Program-made: the position numbers and the translations under genes
In this document: positions 14,636-27,849 of the stretch, piece by piece
Layout: each line of letters opens with the position of its first letter
Numbering within the stretch: the stretch's first letter is position 1
Notes under the pieces: model-generated
Seen by the model: the letters and a program-made list of their open reading frames with translations, nothing else
Database searches by the model: none
Told to the model about the DNA's origin: nothing
Origin: Rhea pennata
Taxonomy: Eukaryota; Chordata; Aves; Rheiformes; Rheidae
Assembly: GCF_028389875.1 (NCBI RefSeq)
Contig: NC_084670.1
Span: 10,511,383-10,575,382, forward strand
Direction of reading: 5' to 3'
DNA length: 64,000 nucleotides

Positions 14636-14663
14636 AAAAAAAAAAAAAAAAAAAGGGGGGGGG
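14636..14663. repeat. Poly-A run followed by a G-run
   Basis: About 19 A directly followed by about 9 G. Confidence 0.9.
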
Positions 14664-14699
14664 AAGAAAGAGTCAAGGTTTGGTTCAGGTTTGGAGCGA

Positions 14700-15250
14700 A
14701 AGCTTGGTCTGACTGTTTAAGAGCTCAATTACTCCTTGCTACTATACTTTCTGCACACACACCCCCGTAGATTAATAAAGAACTATCTTTAATGCAATCA
14801 AAGCAGCTTCAAATGCAAACCACTTCACCAGCCTATTATCAGCATTGTGTTTGTTTTTCAATATTGACCGTGTGTGTAATATAATCCTTGTTTATGATAA
14901 TTGATTTTCCTTGGACTGCCTTCCTGGGAATAATATGCACACTTTTTAACTCTCTTTTTAAAGATCAAATGGCATTTACGCCTGCTGATTTGAATCTGAG
15001 TTGGTCAGAGCATTTAATACAATAAGATTGAGCTTAAAAGAAAGCAGTTAAACCCTGGATATTTTTCTTATTGCATAGCCTGAAAACCCTTGAATCGAGA
15101 GGGAAGTTTGCATCTATTTTCTTGTCGTCTATTTTAAAAGCTGTCAGAGTTGGTTAGTCTCTCTTAAAATTAGTCCTTTGGATCATCTTCTTACTAAAAA
15201 CAAAATCTGAGCTTTTTTTTTTTTTAAGCGATAGCGGATTAGGGCAAGAA
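14700..15250. promoter_or_regulatory. Candidate conserved non-coding element
   Basis: A sharply CpG-poor, AT-rich block between ordinary flanks. It contains GATTAATAAAG (near 14769), AATCAAAG (TCF/LEF-like, near 14797), a near-octamer ATGCAAAC (near 14813), GATAATTGATTTTCC (near 14896) and AGATCAAATGG (near 14962). Function is inferred only from this texture. Confidence 0.4.
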
Positions 15251-16511
15251 GCTTTGTTTAGCTAAAGCGAGGGATTAGAGGAGATTTGCCCCCATAAAGT
15301 TGTGGTTTGATGGTGCTTTTATCCCTGGATGTTGCTAAAGCTGTGTTGCTTCAGGATTAGGAGCATACAAAGAGTCTCCTTGTGCTGTTTCACAGCCAAG
15401 AGAAAGACGGGGGGAGAGGGAGAGGCAGGGGAACACATGCAACAGAACTGGGAATTCCTTGGTCACACAAATCTAAAGTTTAAATCCACTGACACAAACT
15501 TTGCCAGACATGTTGTGAATGCGAGATTGCCAGACCTCTAGTGGGAACGGTGCATGGTGGAGCGGAGGGGGTTTCATTTACAAGACGGCATGAACCACCA
15601 TGTCCCAGCCTCCCTCCGATGCCCTTCTCTCCCAAAATGAGTAAAATTCAGCTCGGGTTGGCAAGTAAAAACCAAGTGTACGTAAAGACTCAGCATGGCT
15701 AGGGCAATATTTCTCCAGATGATGCAGCAGACCACGGCCTGAGCGGGACTCTGTGCCACCTAACCATAGCAGCTGAAACGGTGTAGGCAAACTGGGATGA
15801 AAAAGGAGCCACAGCATTGCTGCAGACATGCCCCATCCCATGACAAAGACAGCTGGTTGGTATGAACATTGGCCAACGAAGCAAGGTGCTGGCTCTCCTC
15901 TGCCTTCCCACCTTTGGGAGATGCTTAAATCACGGCATGTGCTGATGGGATGTCCCCACCATGGCACTCTTCACCCCTATGGCCACAGCAAGTGACTTGC
16001 TGTGATCACTAGTCCAAAGGCTGGTGTCTTCAGCACACCTCCCAAGCTGGGCCAGGACTCAAGGGCTGTCAAAGCAAGGCTGGATTTTCAGAAAGTGTAG
16101 CACTTCTGAAAAACTGCAGTTTTATACATATGGAAGATCTGCTCCCACCTGAATCAACACGTGAAGGTACTTTTTAGCTTCCCAACCCCTTCTGTATGAC
16201 AAGATCGTTTCAAAAGCAGGAGCAAGCAGTAGGAAAAAAACAAATGCCTACTCAAATCCTGTAAAACTCCAGATGGGCAAATATTTCCATTCTGCAGCTA
16301 TTTATGTACTTCCTCCTGCTTTTTATTTCCAACCTGCTCCTTCAGGGACATGGGATCATGCCTTGACACACACAGCCCTGGTACCACCGCTGTGAGAATT
16401 CACCTGCTCGGCACAGCAGGCTGCAGAGTTTGAGATTTTAGATTCCAGTGCAGGAACACAAGTTTGATCTACGCAGAGCAGGATCTACATTGCTGTGGAA
16501 ATACAGATTAC

Positions 16512-17030
16512 TATTAATTAAGAACATAAGAGCCCAAGAGCAGCCATACTAGGCCAGAATAACGGTCTGTTTTACTCAGATCTACCTCCCCAGCAATGGC
16601 CGAAGGCAGATGTATGCAGAAGAATGTAAGAACAGAGGATGCGCAGGTGGTTCTCTGCTATAAAACTCTCACAGATGCCACGCATTCTCAAAAGAATGAT
16701 CTCCTGCTGTCGACATGTTTTGTACATATCCATAATTCTCAGTGAACTTTTTCTGCACAGATTTGTCCTTTTCAGCATCTACTGCATCCTGTGGCAAGGA
16801 GTCTACTGGGCCAACCACCCAGTGCAAGAAGAGCAAACATCTTCTGCCTGTTCTGAGACAGCTCTTGGTGCCTCTGCTTGAAGCCCCACAGCTTGTTGAG
16901 AAGGTGGGCAGTCACTCTGCTCCCCTCCCCTCCAGGCAACTCAGTATCTCCTCTCCATGGGTGTTTTTTTCAGACTAAAGAGTCTAACCTACTCAGTCAT
17001 TCTTCTTTATGGAAGTTTTGTTAAAAACAA
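16512..17030 (-). mobile_element. Degenerate CR1/L3-type LINE 3' end
   Basis: Several blocks match, from memory, the reverse complement of the widespread amniote CR1/L3-type LINE tail: AAGAACATAAGAG with CCATACTAGGCCAGA near 16522-16560, GCATCCTGTGGCAAGGAGT near 16783-16802, and CAGACTAAAGAGTCT with TTTATGGAAG near 16971-17014. The order and spacing are right, but similarity is interrupted, so the copy is old. It contains no reverse-transcriptase frame. The exact subfamily cannot be assigned without a repeat library. Confidence 0.6.
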
Positions 17031-20000
17031 ATGTATGCCTAGTCTACCCAGTAAAAATATCCATACCACCACGTTAGTCAAACCACCTTGTTACACACCA
17101 CTATAAGTCATGGGTACAACCAACATTTCAGAAAAGCCACAGAACAGTAAGAACAGTATGAGGGTGGTCTGACATTAATAAAACAAGATTTTCTCAAGCT
17201 GGAGGAGATGTCGCCAGGGGCTCTCATTAGCCAGGCTCACTCTGAAAGCTTTGTCTGATGGGACATGAATGCTGAGCAAACTTCCCACCCCAACTGGTCT
17301 ACTCCAGACACGCTTAACCCTGCTGTAAGCCTGCCTGATTACAAAGTAGTATTTTTATCTTCCTAAGCACTCAGATGGATCCATTGCCATTTTTTCTCAC
17401 ACGCCTAGAATTAGAAATAATGACAGCAACTTGAGCCAAGTGAAATTCAGAACACCCATCTCGAGGGAAATTCAACTGTTTTGACTTGTTCTCACTCCAA
17501 AACAGAATTAAAAGAACTGGAGGTTTCATGCTTTCTGCAGAATAGCAGCTGTGGAGCAGGGGAGAAATCCACTTGAAAAAGTCAAAGCATTCTGCCTTTC
17601 AGAAGAAAAAAAAATTTTTTTGATGCTCTGAAAACCCTTTGATTTTCCAGATACTTTACATGAGTACTTCATATGTCCCTCTGATGCATTCAGGGGTTAC
17701 TGCCTGGTTTACCTGTCCTTCTCTCTGTCCTGTTTTCAAGCCACACCGCACTTTTAACGATGGACACAAGTCAGGCAATTTCCCTTGATGCTCCACAAAT
17801 ATCCACTGGAAATAAGCACAGTGCTTTCTGGGAGGTGTAGTCTCCCAGCACTGCCACGCCACTGTGAGCCCACACAGCAGAAGTACAGTTCTCCTATGAT
17901 AATGCTCCATCAGGAAATACAATTTATTTTTCTTTTTTCTTGACTTGAAAATATATACTTTGCAACAGTTAAAAAAAAAAAGTCCAAAATATTTAAATTC
18001 AGGGTGGGTCAACGAAAAAAAATGGACCTGCCCGTCTTACTTTTTTTCACTGGAAATGTTGTAATTCACATTTTCCCTGCAGAAAGGCTGCACGCTTCGG
18101 GATGGAGACAAAAGAAAACAAACACAAAGTGTTTTGTCAGCAAATTCTCCCACCCCAGCGTTCTCCAGCGGTTCCCACAGCAGGCCCCCCGTTCCCTTTC
18201 CCTTCCTTCACATGTGCAAGCTTGCAAGATGCACAGGGAATTATTTTTCCCTCCTTGCGTCCAGGTGAAGTAGAGGCATGAAGTCCATGCAACGATGGCT
18301 CACGAACTAGGAGGTGCAGAATATACCTCCTAGGTATATAAGGACCTCCTTAAAGCTGCTGGGGGCCTGAAGGGGCTGGGTGGTACACGGCAGGGGAGCG
18401 TTGTGCTCCTGCTGCTGGGAAGGAGCCTGGCTCAGCCTCATGCCGCAGCCCCTGTTGCCGCGTGGTGTCACCTCGCACCACTGCCTTCAGCACTGACCAG
18501 GAGGGTGGATAAACCCCCCAGCTGATGCGTAAGGCAGGCATCATCTCTTCATGCCTCCTCGCACGTCTGGAGCTCCCAGAGATTATTTCACTGCTGGTTT
18601 AGTACTTTATCAGCTGCAACTACTGCAGAATGAACGGTAAATCTGGACAATAAAAATGTTTCTGGTTGAGAAGAAGGGGCAAGAGCCTCTCCCTTCTCCT
18701 GCACCCACCTCTTGGCATTTTTCCTTCCTAATGGGGCGCTTGTAAGACAGCAGGCTGGTGTGACATAGGCACAAACCTCCTTAAAAAAACAAGCATTTCC
18801 TCTCAAACATCTTTGCATCATATGACCTTCAAAACAAATCAGAAGGTAAAATAAACACACAAAACCAGCCAGGGTATTTGGCCTGATTGAACTCCATCAG
18901 GGCTGCATAGCTTTAGGAATGCATTATCAGTTCCCAGCAATTTTTGATTTTTCCCCAGTGTGGAACTGTAGAAGTGGCCTTATTGAAAGGCCAGAATCTG
19001 CTTCTATTTCAACCGGTGACAGGTACATTTATATTAAGTTGATTCCCCCTTGAAATTACCCAAGTTTAAAGAATTATCTGTCTGCAAGGAAAAAAAAAGA
19101 AAGAAAATCATGCGCCAGTAGTGGCTATTCAAGATGTTGTTCTGGGTTTGGAAATTACCTATTTAAGTCAATAAATGGGTTAGGAGGGGGAGAAGGAAAA
19201 GAAAGTAGAGTTTATGGTCCTTAATCATAGCTTCGCAGGGTTTAGCTGCCCTCCCACTGTTGAAAAATGTTTCAAAAAGCAAAATAAATGATCTTCTAGT
19301 TACAAAAGTATTGATTTTGCCTACATCCAGTAATAAACAGCAAGTCACCTGTAGGTAAAACTCTTGTAAAATATATTTGATACTATAATAGTCTGGAGAT
19401 AGAGTTATATGCAGCTGAGAGAGGGAGAGGGATGACAAATCATTTCTAATAAGGTGTTTGCCTAACATATTTCATGTCACGCGCTACCTGAACCTGCGCG
19501 GAGCTCGCTTTTCCTCCCCCTGCTCCATCCCTCACCTTGGAGAAAAGGACCATGGCGGTGGGAGTGGCCCAGGGACAGTGTCACGGCGGTGGCTTCCCAC
19601 ACAAGCCAGTTGGGGCAGAAAAGTTGGGGCAGAAATCCTCCTGCAGAGCAGAGGCTTTCGGCGAAGGAAGCCTGCCAGGGAGGGAAACCACGCCAGTCCT
19701 GCTCCGTCACGGTGTGGGTCTCCGCAGCAGGCTGTGGATGCCTGTGATAACGCGCAGAGGTGGGGAAACTGGGTTGAAACCTTCATCTCGAAGCTCCAAA
19801 CGCAATGCAAGGACTGAACCATCATTCCAGCAGCCCTGGTGGAAGTGGGCAATGGGCCTAGTGCAGTGATCCCGGTCCGTGAGGGAGAGTTTGTTTTCCC
19901 CAGCCTGCTCACGTCCTTGAAATTTCTCCTGCATAAAGCACAGCTACCCTGGCTTTGTGCCTGGGAGATGGATTTTATCCCCCAGGAAACGTATCTATCA

Positions 20001-20639
20001 TTTTGCTCAGAGGTAGGTACAAAATAAATGCAGTCATGCATTTGAGCATCCGTTACCGAAGGACCGAACTTAGTGCTAAATGATGTAAATCTAGATAAAT
20101 ATCATCTCTTTTGAATAAATTACTCAGGATTTACAACAGTGAAATGGAGCTGAGCTGCATCCAGCCTCGCTACCGGAGTAGGCAGAACCTGTGCGGACAT
20201 CCAAGAGACCAGTATTGGGGCTTTTCTCCGAACAGCCAAGCATACCCAGCCTTAGATCTAAAAGGGCCAGTTAAGGGCTGATTTTTTAGTCTCAGTGGCA
20301 AAGTCCTGCTCTGATTTCAGTGGGTTGGGTCCACTTTTACATGCAACCAATGATCCCTCTCTCGAGGGTAAGCAGAAACAGCACTCCAAGGGAAAACCCA
20401 CAGTGGAAGGCAACAGCGGAGTCCAGGTCAAGCTGTGCTGCCCGCACAGCAGAGCAAGGTCCCAGCTCGGTGTGCGGAAGGAGTCCCGGGCTGGAGAACG
20501 AAAGCTTGCACAGCAGCTTAAAGATCCAGGAAAATCAGGACCAGAAACCCCTCAAACTTCATATATTACCTTTACCCACAGAGGCAGGCACATCACCTAG
20601 TTCCTGTACAGAGCAGGTCCTCTTGGAGACTTATCGTAA

Positions 20640-21060
20640 AAATAGCAAGCAGCGCGCGCACATACGCGCGCACGCACGCAGAGCACACGCACAGCTGATG
20701 GCAGCTCCCTGAGCCGCAGGGTGCTGCGGAGAAGAGCAAGGCAGAGACCGTGCGTTTGCTCCGTTCCTCCTAGGCAGAGACTCTCCACGCCAGGCCATAC
20801 TCACGAATTGAATTTAAGCAGCTTTCCGGAGCTTCTGTTCTGATCCGAAAGATTTCCAGAGGATTTTTGTCCTGGCCGCGCATTACAGCAGCAGCAGCCC
20901 GAGGCGCCCCCTGCGCCAGGTGCCGGGCGTCCTGCCGTGGGTGACGAGGGTGCCGGGCCCCCAAGCAACGCACGGTCCAAGCGCAGAATTCCCTCAAACG
21001 GGCGGGAGGGGAGGCCGTTCCAAGCCCCCGTGGGCTCTCCCTGGCGGCGCTGATTCCCTT
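20640..21060. promoter_or_regulatory. Small CpG-rich patch with alternating CG/CA run
   Basis: It begins with a GCGCGC/CACGCACG-type alternating purine-pyrimidine run (20651-20690), which could adopt Z-DNA, then a GC-rich segment to about 21060. No gene is recognised. Confidence 0.4.
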
Positions 21061-22173
21061 GGGGGAAATGGAAGAGCAATTGCATGGAAAGGATAGAAAG
21101 CGCTAGGGAAATCCCAAACCCCTCGTGGTGTTTGCATCAAGTTTTACAAATCTGCATCAGGAGACAAAAATATTTGCACGGCGAGGGGAGTTGGGCTTCG
21201 TTTTTTTAGTTTTTGCCACTAGCACATGGATAACGTGAAGTAGCACAGACATGGCAACATTTCTCCCACTCCGGGAACTAGAGGACAGGCTCTAGGAGCT
21301 GCAATATCCCTATCACAGCCTCCCTCCACACCTAAATTTCTTTCCACACATTCCTTTAGGGTGTAAATAATAAAACAGAGTGCAGCAGCCACGTGGAGAC
21401 CTCACCACCTCTCAAAGCGGTGAGGAAAGGCTTTTCTGGCGAGGAAATGCCTTTCAGAGGAGAGGCAGCATCCCACAGCGCTTCCAACGAGCATACAGAA
21501 TATTAAAATCACCAGGCGGACCCCAGCCATAAAGGAAGTCTGCGGAGCCAGGAAGATCGATTTGTTCATGCCAGGTTTCAGTATAACCGTTGTAAAGCCC
21601 CAAGAGCTTATTTCCCCCTAAATTAATCCGTGGAGAGGCAATCACAAAAAAGAAAGTTCTCTACCGTTCACACGGGGACTGGGCAGGTCAGACTTACCCC
21701 AGTTCCTCCTCCAGCAGCAAAGGTGGTGCTGAACTTTCCATCTCTGTTCAAGTCCTCTCAGACCACAACCTGCTCAAACAGTGGGATTTGGGGGCCATTT
21801 TATCAGCTATTTTCTGCAAGGAAGGTTCTGGGCAAAATACGAAGATAAAGGATCTGGAATGACATTGAATTGACACTAATCAAGTCCAATGCAGGAGGGA
21901 AAATCTCTTTCTCAGAAGATCTTAAAACACAGACACTAGAAGAGGTCTTTTCAGCAATGCATCCGAGGGGCTTTGGTGCGGGCAGCTGCCACATCGGTGT
22001 TCGTGACCCCGCTTTCGCTGGCGGTCAGACTCCCATTCATACTATCTCTCCCATGCCCTGGGAGATGCCCACAAAGCCTGGCCCGGAGAGGGGGAAAGGA
22101 GACGTACAATACTCAGACTGCAACTCTCGCAAAACACCTTGGCAGCAGAGCCAAATCACAACTGCCCACTTCT

Positions 22174-22175
<2 letters not shown>

Positions 22176-22203
<28 letters not shown>
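22176..22203. repeat. Poly-T tract (28 nt)
   Basis: Uninterrupted T. Confidence 0.98.
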
Positions 22204-22206
<3 letters not shown>

Positions 22207-22899
22207 GCAGGTTATTTAGTTATTTTGAGAGTGGCTTCAAATTCCTAATTAAAATCAAAATGTTTTGTAAGGAGGACATCTTTTAAATCAACTGCACTCA
22301 AGTAGGTTTAAGCAAAATCTTTAAACAAACAGTGGTGTTTTCCTTCGCTTTATACCAATGGATAAAATCTATACAAAGACGAGGAGCGGCTCAGGCCCTG
22401 GATGGTCCTGGAGCAGCAGGAAGCCATGGGAGAGGACAGAGGGCTCTGGATCCAGATGTTAGCACCCAAGGAATCCTTGTATTGAGTAGGGGAGAAAAAA
22501 AAGAAGAATCTGTTAAAGCAAATAAGAATATTTCTAATAACAAGTTTTCCATGGCAGCTGGCCAGGGGGGTTGCAGAAGCTTTGTAGACAGTCAGTGAAA
22601 AGGAGGCAAGAAAAACACGTGTGTCTTTGGGCTAACACGGTCCAGGCATGGGGTGTCCTCAGGGAACGTGCGGCCGGGTCCGAGGAGGGCTGGGAGGCAG
22701 CTGACCAAGGCCTCTGTGCCCAGTCTCTCGCTTCTTCTACAGCTCCCGGGCTGCAAAAGGCCCTGAATTCAGTAGGAGTTTCTGAACACAACTGGGATAT
22801 AGTGAATAAGTAAATAAGGAGACCTGCCCATCATAACTATGCTTTAAATTCTCTGCACGCAAGAGACTTCCCCTTTACATTCTCTCAGCTAACACTTTT

Positions 22900-24900
22900 A
22901 CCAGGAACCGGAGGCTGAAAAAATCGATCTCTTTGGCTGTTTTCACCTAATACTCTTGGTAGATTTGATTTCTTACAGGTATTTTTTTTTAAAAATAAGC
23001 TAAACTAACAAATGGTTTATTACTGTTACAAACTGCAGTTCATAGCAAAAAGAAATTTCCTTGGCTGCATATGAAGGAAGGATGAGGCCCATAAGGAAAT
23101 GCAGAACATTTTTAGTTGAATATCTAAAGCTAGCTGTTATTGCAATTAAGAAAGAGTGCGGAGAAAAGAAGCTGAGCTTGCTTCATGTTTCATGATATTC
23201 AGCTCACCTTCTCCTTGAGGAGCTAAATTATAATACTGCATGCCATTGCAAATAAGGTATAACTTTCTGCAGAGAGGTTTACGACGGGAAAGATCTCTAA
23301 CTCTTGTCACGGGAATGAAAGGGCAAATGAAGAATTGGAGGAGGTGTAAGAAAGAAAGCGGGTGAGAAGGTGTTGGGTTCCCTTTAAAGCAGGTACCTAA
23401 ATCTGAGGATTTTTTTAAAAACCCTCTTTAAGATGAAGGCTCTGCTAATAACATGTCCAGAAGATGGCTCCTGGCAAATTGCTTTGTTATTCTTGTCAAA
23501 AAAAAAAGTCCCTTGGAAGCAGTCAATTTTAAACCATATATCAAAATGATTAATTGCCCTTAAATGAGCAGATGTTGAAGTACCCTTGAATGGGGCTAAC
23601 GCCTTTTTGGATTGCAAACATAATGTATTCATGGACTTGGAAAAATATCATTAGGGCTATTAATTAGCTATAAGCACCAAAAGCTTTGGTGACTCCAAGG
23701 TGTTGACTTTTTTTCCCCTTTCTTTTTTCTTTTCTTTTTTTCTGCTTTTTTAAAGACTTAAGGGGGAACAACTGGTTTCACTGGAATAAGGTTAGCAGGT
23801 ATTGTTTTATGCTGTGCAGAAAACCTTGCTAAATAGTTAGATTTGGAAAAACTGAAATAAATACTAGATGACCTCTAAACATGGGTAGGATCTAGCCACA
23901 ACAGCCAGTGTGCATTAAGGCAGACGGATTTAAGAAGGAGACAGTGCAAGTATAGTGGGGCAAGGAAAGGGAAGGGAGGGAGTAAAAGAAAGAAATCTGA
24001 CATTGCATGAGGCTTCTTAGGACATACAGGGAAAATGTCCTAAAGCACAAATGTTGTATGAGGGTTTGAACTGGTTTAGGGGGAAAGGGTGCTTTGTGTG
24101 CTCCTAATTTGGGGAGAAAGTAACTTTTATGGCATAGTTAACCCTGGAGGAAAAATATATAAATTCCTCTTCCCGCTAATCTCACTTTCCTCCAAACCTC
24201 CAAGAGCAAAAGGAGAAATGTAGCAAGCTGTGGCTTGAGAGTTTTTAGTAACAGAAAATCCTTAAAAGTGAGCCTTTTTGGTCTCTTTTCAAATACTGCA
24301 TCAAATATATTTTCAATGAATTCATGGAAAAAAAAGGAGGCAGGGGAGAGAAAAAAAACTTTTTAAATCTGTTTAAGTTTATAAACAAGATTAAAGAAAC
24401 AATGTCAAGGGTCTTATGGAAATGGTGATAGTGCCCCTTTAAATAAGAGCAAGTGGAGATTTTCTATATCACTGTGCAGTTTAAATCTTTCTTGATGGAC
24501 CGGACACTAGTCCTCCTTAAATCCTTCAGAAAGCTGCTTTAAGGAAAAAGGCTGCGAGGAATTTCTTCTCGCTTTAATTGCTTAAGAAACGGTTCCCACA
24601 ATGAGCTGTGGCCTAGATTTGCCTCTCATTTAAGTTCTGATTTTTAAAAGTTCACAAGTTAATCCCCTTTCGGTCTCACACGAATGCGGTTGGCGTCAGG
24701 GACAAAGTACTGGACAATGTCTGGAACATTTCAAACCCCCAAAAGATGCCCCATACCAAAAAACCAAAACACAACAAAGCAAAGTGGCCTTGATTTGGTT
24801 AAGTAGCTATTTTAAGACCTTGTAGCCTTAATAATTTGAGGCAAGTATAAATCATCTTGCACTATATTTGCCGTAGATCCAGGGGTAAGGAGGTTTGTCA
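22900..24900. promoter_or_regulatory. Candidate regulatory block just upstream of the CpG islands
   Basis: About 2 kb of AT-rich, CpG-poor sequence with few simple repeats. It includes a SOX-type CTTTGTT (23482-23488), GATTAATTGCC (near 23548) and ATTAATTAG (23659-23667). It may hold several separate elements. Confidence 0.35.
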
Positions 24901-25676
24901 GTGTTTGCAGTTTTCTTCCTTGTCCATCTTTCAGGGCTGGAGCTTTACTTCTGGTCATTCAGCCTAAAATTAAATGTCTGCATCTCTAGTACGGTTTACT
25001 GTCCTGGCATGAGATATAAGCAAATCCACAAAAACAATGGGAGAGAGAAAGAGGGAGTTAATGCATTAACTGTTTAAAACATAACCAGCCGGGCTTTTAT
25101 TTGAATTGTTCTGAAGGAAGCAGCCACAGTCCTTGCGCAAAAACGATCATACAATTATTTTCCATTATGGCACATACTTACATACATGAGAGGGGGGGGC
25201 TAAAAACACCTAAGATAGGGAAACTATCACACATATTTCTAAAGAAAATGAAGAAAGCACAGGTTTCTTCCAAATTGATGCCCCGATCATTTAATTGATT
25301 TTTTTTCTTAAAAAGCCGTTTTCAGATGAAAAGTATCCGCTGTTCTTCCTGTCGGTCAGGTGAGGATGCTTAGTGCCTACATAGGGAGAAACCTGAAGTT
25401 CTGCTTAGGAAAATGAAAGACATAAGAAATGGGCTTTCAAGTTTTTTTTTTTTGTTATTGTTGTTGTTTGTTTTTTTTGTTTTTGTTTTTTGTTTTTTGG
25501 TTTTTTTTGGTACATATCTGAACCTAACCATTTAGCCAAAATGTTATCGTTAATATCACGGGAATGTAAAATACTCTTTTTACTTGATCAGTTAACAAAC
25601 TGCCGTTTCTCTCCACGCCCCCTTCCCGCGCGGGCTCGAGCGAAGGCAGAAAATTTCTGTATTTTGACTTTTCTTT

Positions 25677-25678
<2 letters not shown>

Positions 25679-25711
<33 letters not shown>
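25679..25711. repeat. Poly-T tract (33 nt)
   Basis: Uninterrupted T, preceded by a T-rich stretch; a second T/G-rich simple stretch lies at 25441-25510. Confidence 0.98.
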
Positions 25712-25713
<2 letters not shown>

Positions 25714-25854
25714 GCAAAGCAAAACTTCAGCGTAAAAATTGCCCGATTTCTGGCCCCCTTCTCCCCCCACTCCTCGTTTTATTCTTATTGTGATTATCAT
25801 CATCATCATTATTACTATCGTTACTATTTTATTTTGTTAGCGGGAGTGACAATC

Positions 25855-26720
25855 TAGCAAAGCCGAGGGCTGGTGCCGGACTTGGCGGCAGCCGCAAGTT
25901 CGGGGAGCCGCGGCTCGGCGGGGCGGCTCGGCGGGGCCGGAGCTCCCTTCCCCAGGCTGCCTTCCCTCCCCCGCAGACCGCATCCTTCCTCCGCGTTTTA
26001 GAGAAGAAACACCTGCGATTTCATCGCAACTCGTAACCGGTTTCCTCGTATTTTGACCGCATCGATACATTGGGGCAGGGGGTAAATCTAGTAAATCAGT
26101 TGAAGGGGCAAACTGCGGATACTTTTCCGAGCTGTGCTAAATGCACGATTTACTCATTTCTGTGAAGATGCGTTAAATTAAATACTGTTATTTATTTATA
26201 AGGGCTGGTTAAACAGCAGAAATCCGGCCGCTGGAGAGCTCGGGAAGATTTCCTAAAGACAGAAAGGAACTCTTCTTAATTCTGCAAGGGGGGGGGAGGG
26301 GGGGGGGAAGAATTAAAACTAAGGGTTTTGCATCGAAGCAGTCACAAAATCCCCAGTGCTTAATAGCTCGGCGACCAGAAAGGCGAGACAATAGTGCAAC
26401 CGCGGTCGGAGGGGCTGGTGTTTCGTGTCTGGGCTGCAAGCGGCAATTCAGCAACAACAGACGAGACGCGCTGCCCCCGCCCCGGCGGGCTCAGACCCCC
26501 CCCTCCCCGGCCCCGGCACCCGGGGGGGACCCTGCTCCGCTAAATCCAGCCGAGGAGCCCGGCAAAGTTTGCCGGCCACTTTTGAAGATTTTTGCACCCC
26601 GGGGCTGAGGCTTCTGCCCCGGCTCCTGCGAGCTACAGGTCCGCCGGGCTGCTCCGACCCAGGGCTTGGGGGCTCGGCGGGGTGTCCAGGCGGGTTATTC
26701 AGTTTGGGGAAGCATCACCT
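25855..26720. promoter_or_regulatory. CpG island
   Basis: CG-dense patches at 25855-25960, 26220-26240 and 26400-26690 with high GC, and a G-run block at 26287-26308. It is separated from the larger island by about 1.1 kb of ordinary sequence. No coding gene is recognised in it. Confidence 0.6.
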
Positions 26721-27709
26721 GCCCGCCCTCCTCCTCTGCTCTGCTTAACTCGTTGTAATGAGCGGAAAGGGGACTGTGCCGGTTGCAAAGTGGAGGGATC
26801 CCTTTGCAGCGACACCCCAAAAGAGCAAGGAGGGCAATTCACCATCGGTTTTGCGGGGTGATGCCCGAGCCAGCCTGGGCTCTCAGTACGACGGTCAAAT
26901 GCTTCCCGAAAAATTATAACTGCAATAAAAGCACTGCATTTTGTCCAATCGGTTTCATGAAAAAAAAAAACGGTTATTAATCATAGGAGCGAGGAGAGAT
27001 GCATTGCAAGCGGCGAGGGCTGCAGAGGGGCTCGCGCTCTTCGGGGGTAACAAGTAGGATTTTGGTGGCCCGAGGACAGGAATAGACTGAAATAGATTTA
27101 AACAGAGCCTTCCCCCCACACACACCTTTCTCAGGACAACCACTTGGTTCTCTTGTTCCTCTGAAAAATACAATAAAAATAAAAACAGGAAAGTGGCACT
27201 TGGAGCTTTCTGGTGTCTCTAGCCAGACCGACTCCCTCTTTTTTTTGGGGGGGGGATAGAATTTGTACAAAAATATCAAGCTCAAATTAAAAGGTCCTCT
27301 CTCCCCCTCTTATTCTTTCTTGTTCCTTTAATTCCTGTCTAAACGGTTTTGCTCTGGGAGAAGAAATCTTTTCTATAGGAGGGAGAGAGGAAAAAAAAAA
27401 CCTTCAAGAAGAGAAGGGTATTATTGTTTTAATCCTCTTACCCGCAGTCATTTTAAAACAGGGTGTTTTGGAGCCTGAAATGGCGTCTTGTCTCCCAATC
27501 CTATCCTAAACCCTTCTGGGCTGGGAGAGAATCTAAAGGCAAGGAGCTGGCATCTATTAGCAATCTCTCTAAAGGCTTTAAACTGCTCTTTCTGCTGCGA
27601 AGGCATGGCAAAGCTGAAAAGCAAATACAACCACCGCTCCAGTTAGTTAGCCCTGCCAGATAACCAGCCCGACCACTGGTCGGAAAGATACCTGCGAAAA
27701 TCCCGCAGT

Positions 27710-27820
27710 GAAAGAAAGAAAGAAAGAAGGGGGGCAGTTTATTATTTTTACATCTCGGAAACAAAAATTTGAAGTATCGTAAAACAAATTAACAAAAAAA
27801 ATAAATAAATAAATAAAGAG
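27710..27820. repeat. (GAAA)n and (AAAT)n short tandem repeats
   Basis: GAAA units at 27710-27728 and ATAA units at about 27800-27817, just upstream of the large CpG island. Confidence 0.85.
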
Positions 27821-27849
27821 GAGGGTGTTTCTTCTGTGTTGCTTTCTCT

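Larger units (their letters stand above)
13300..25600. other. Intergenic, no gene recognised
   Basis: Holds two small CpG-rich patches, one LINE tail, microsatellites and two candidate regulatory blocks. The longest open frame (19532-20041, minus) has no recognisable domain. Confidence 0.7.
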
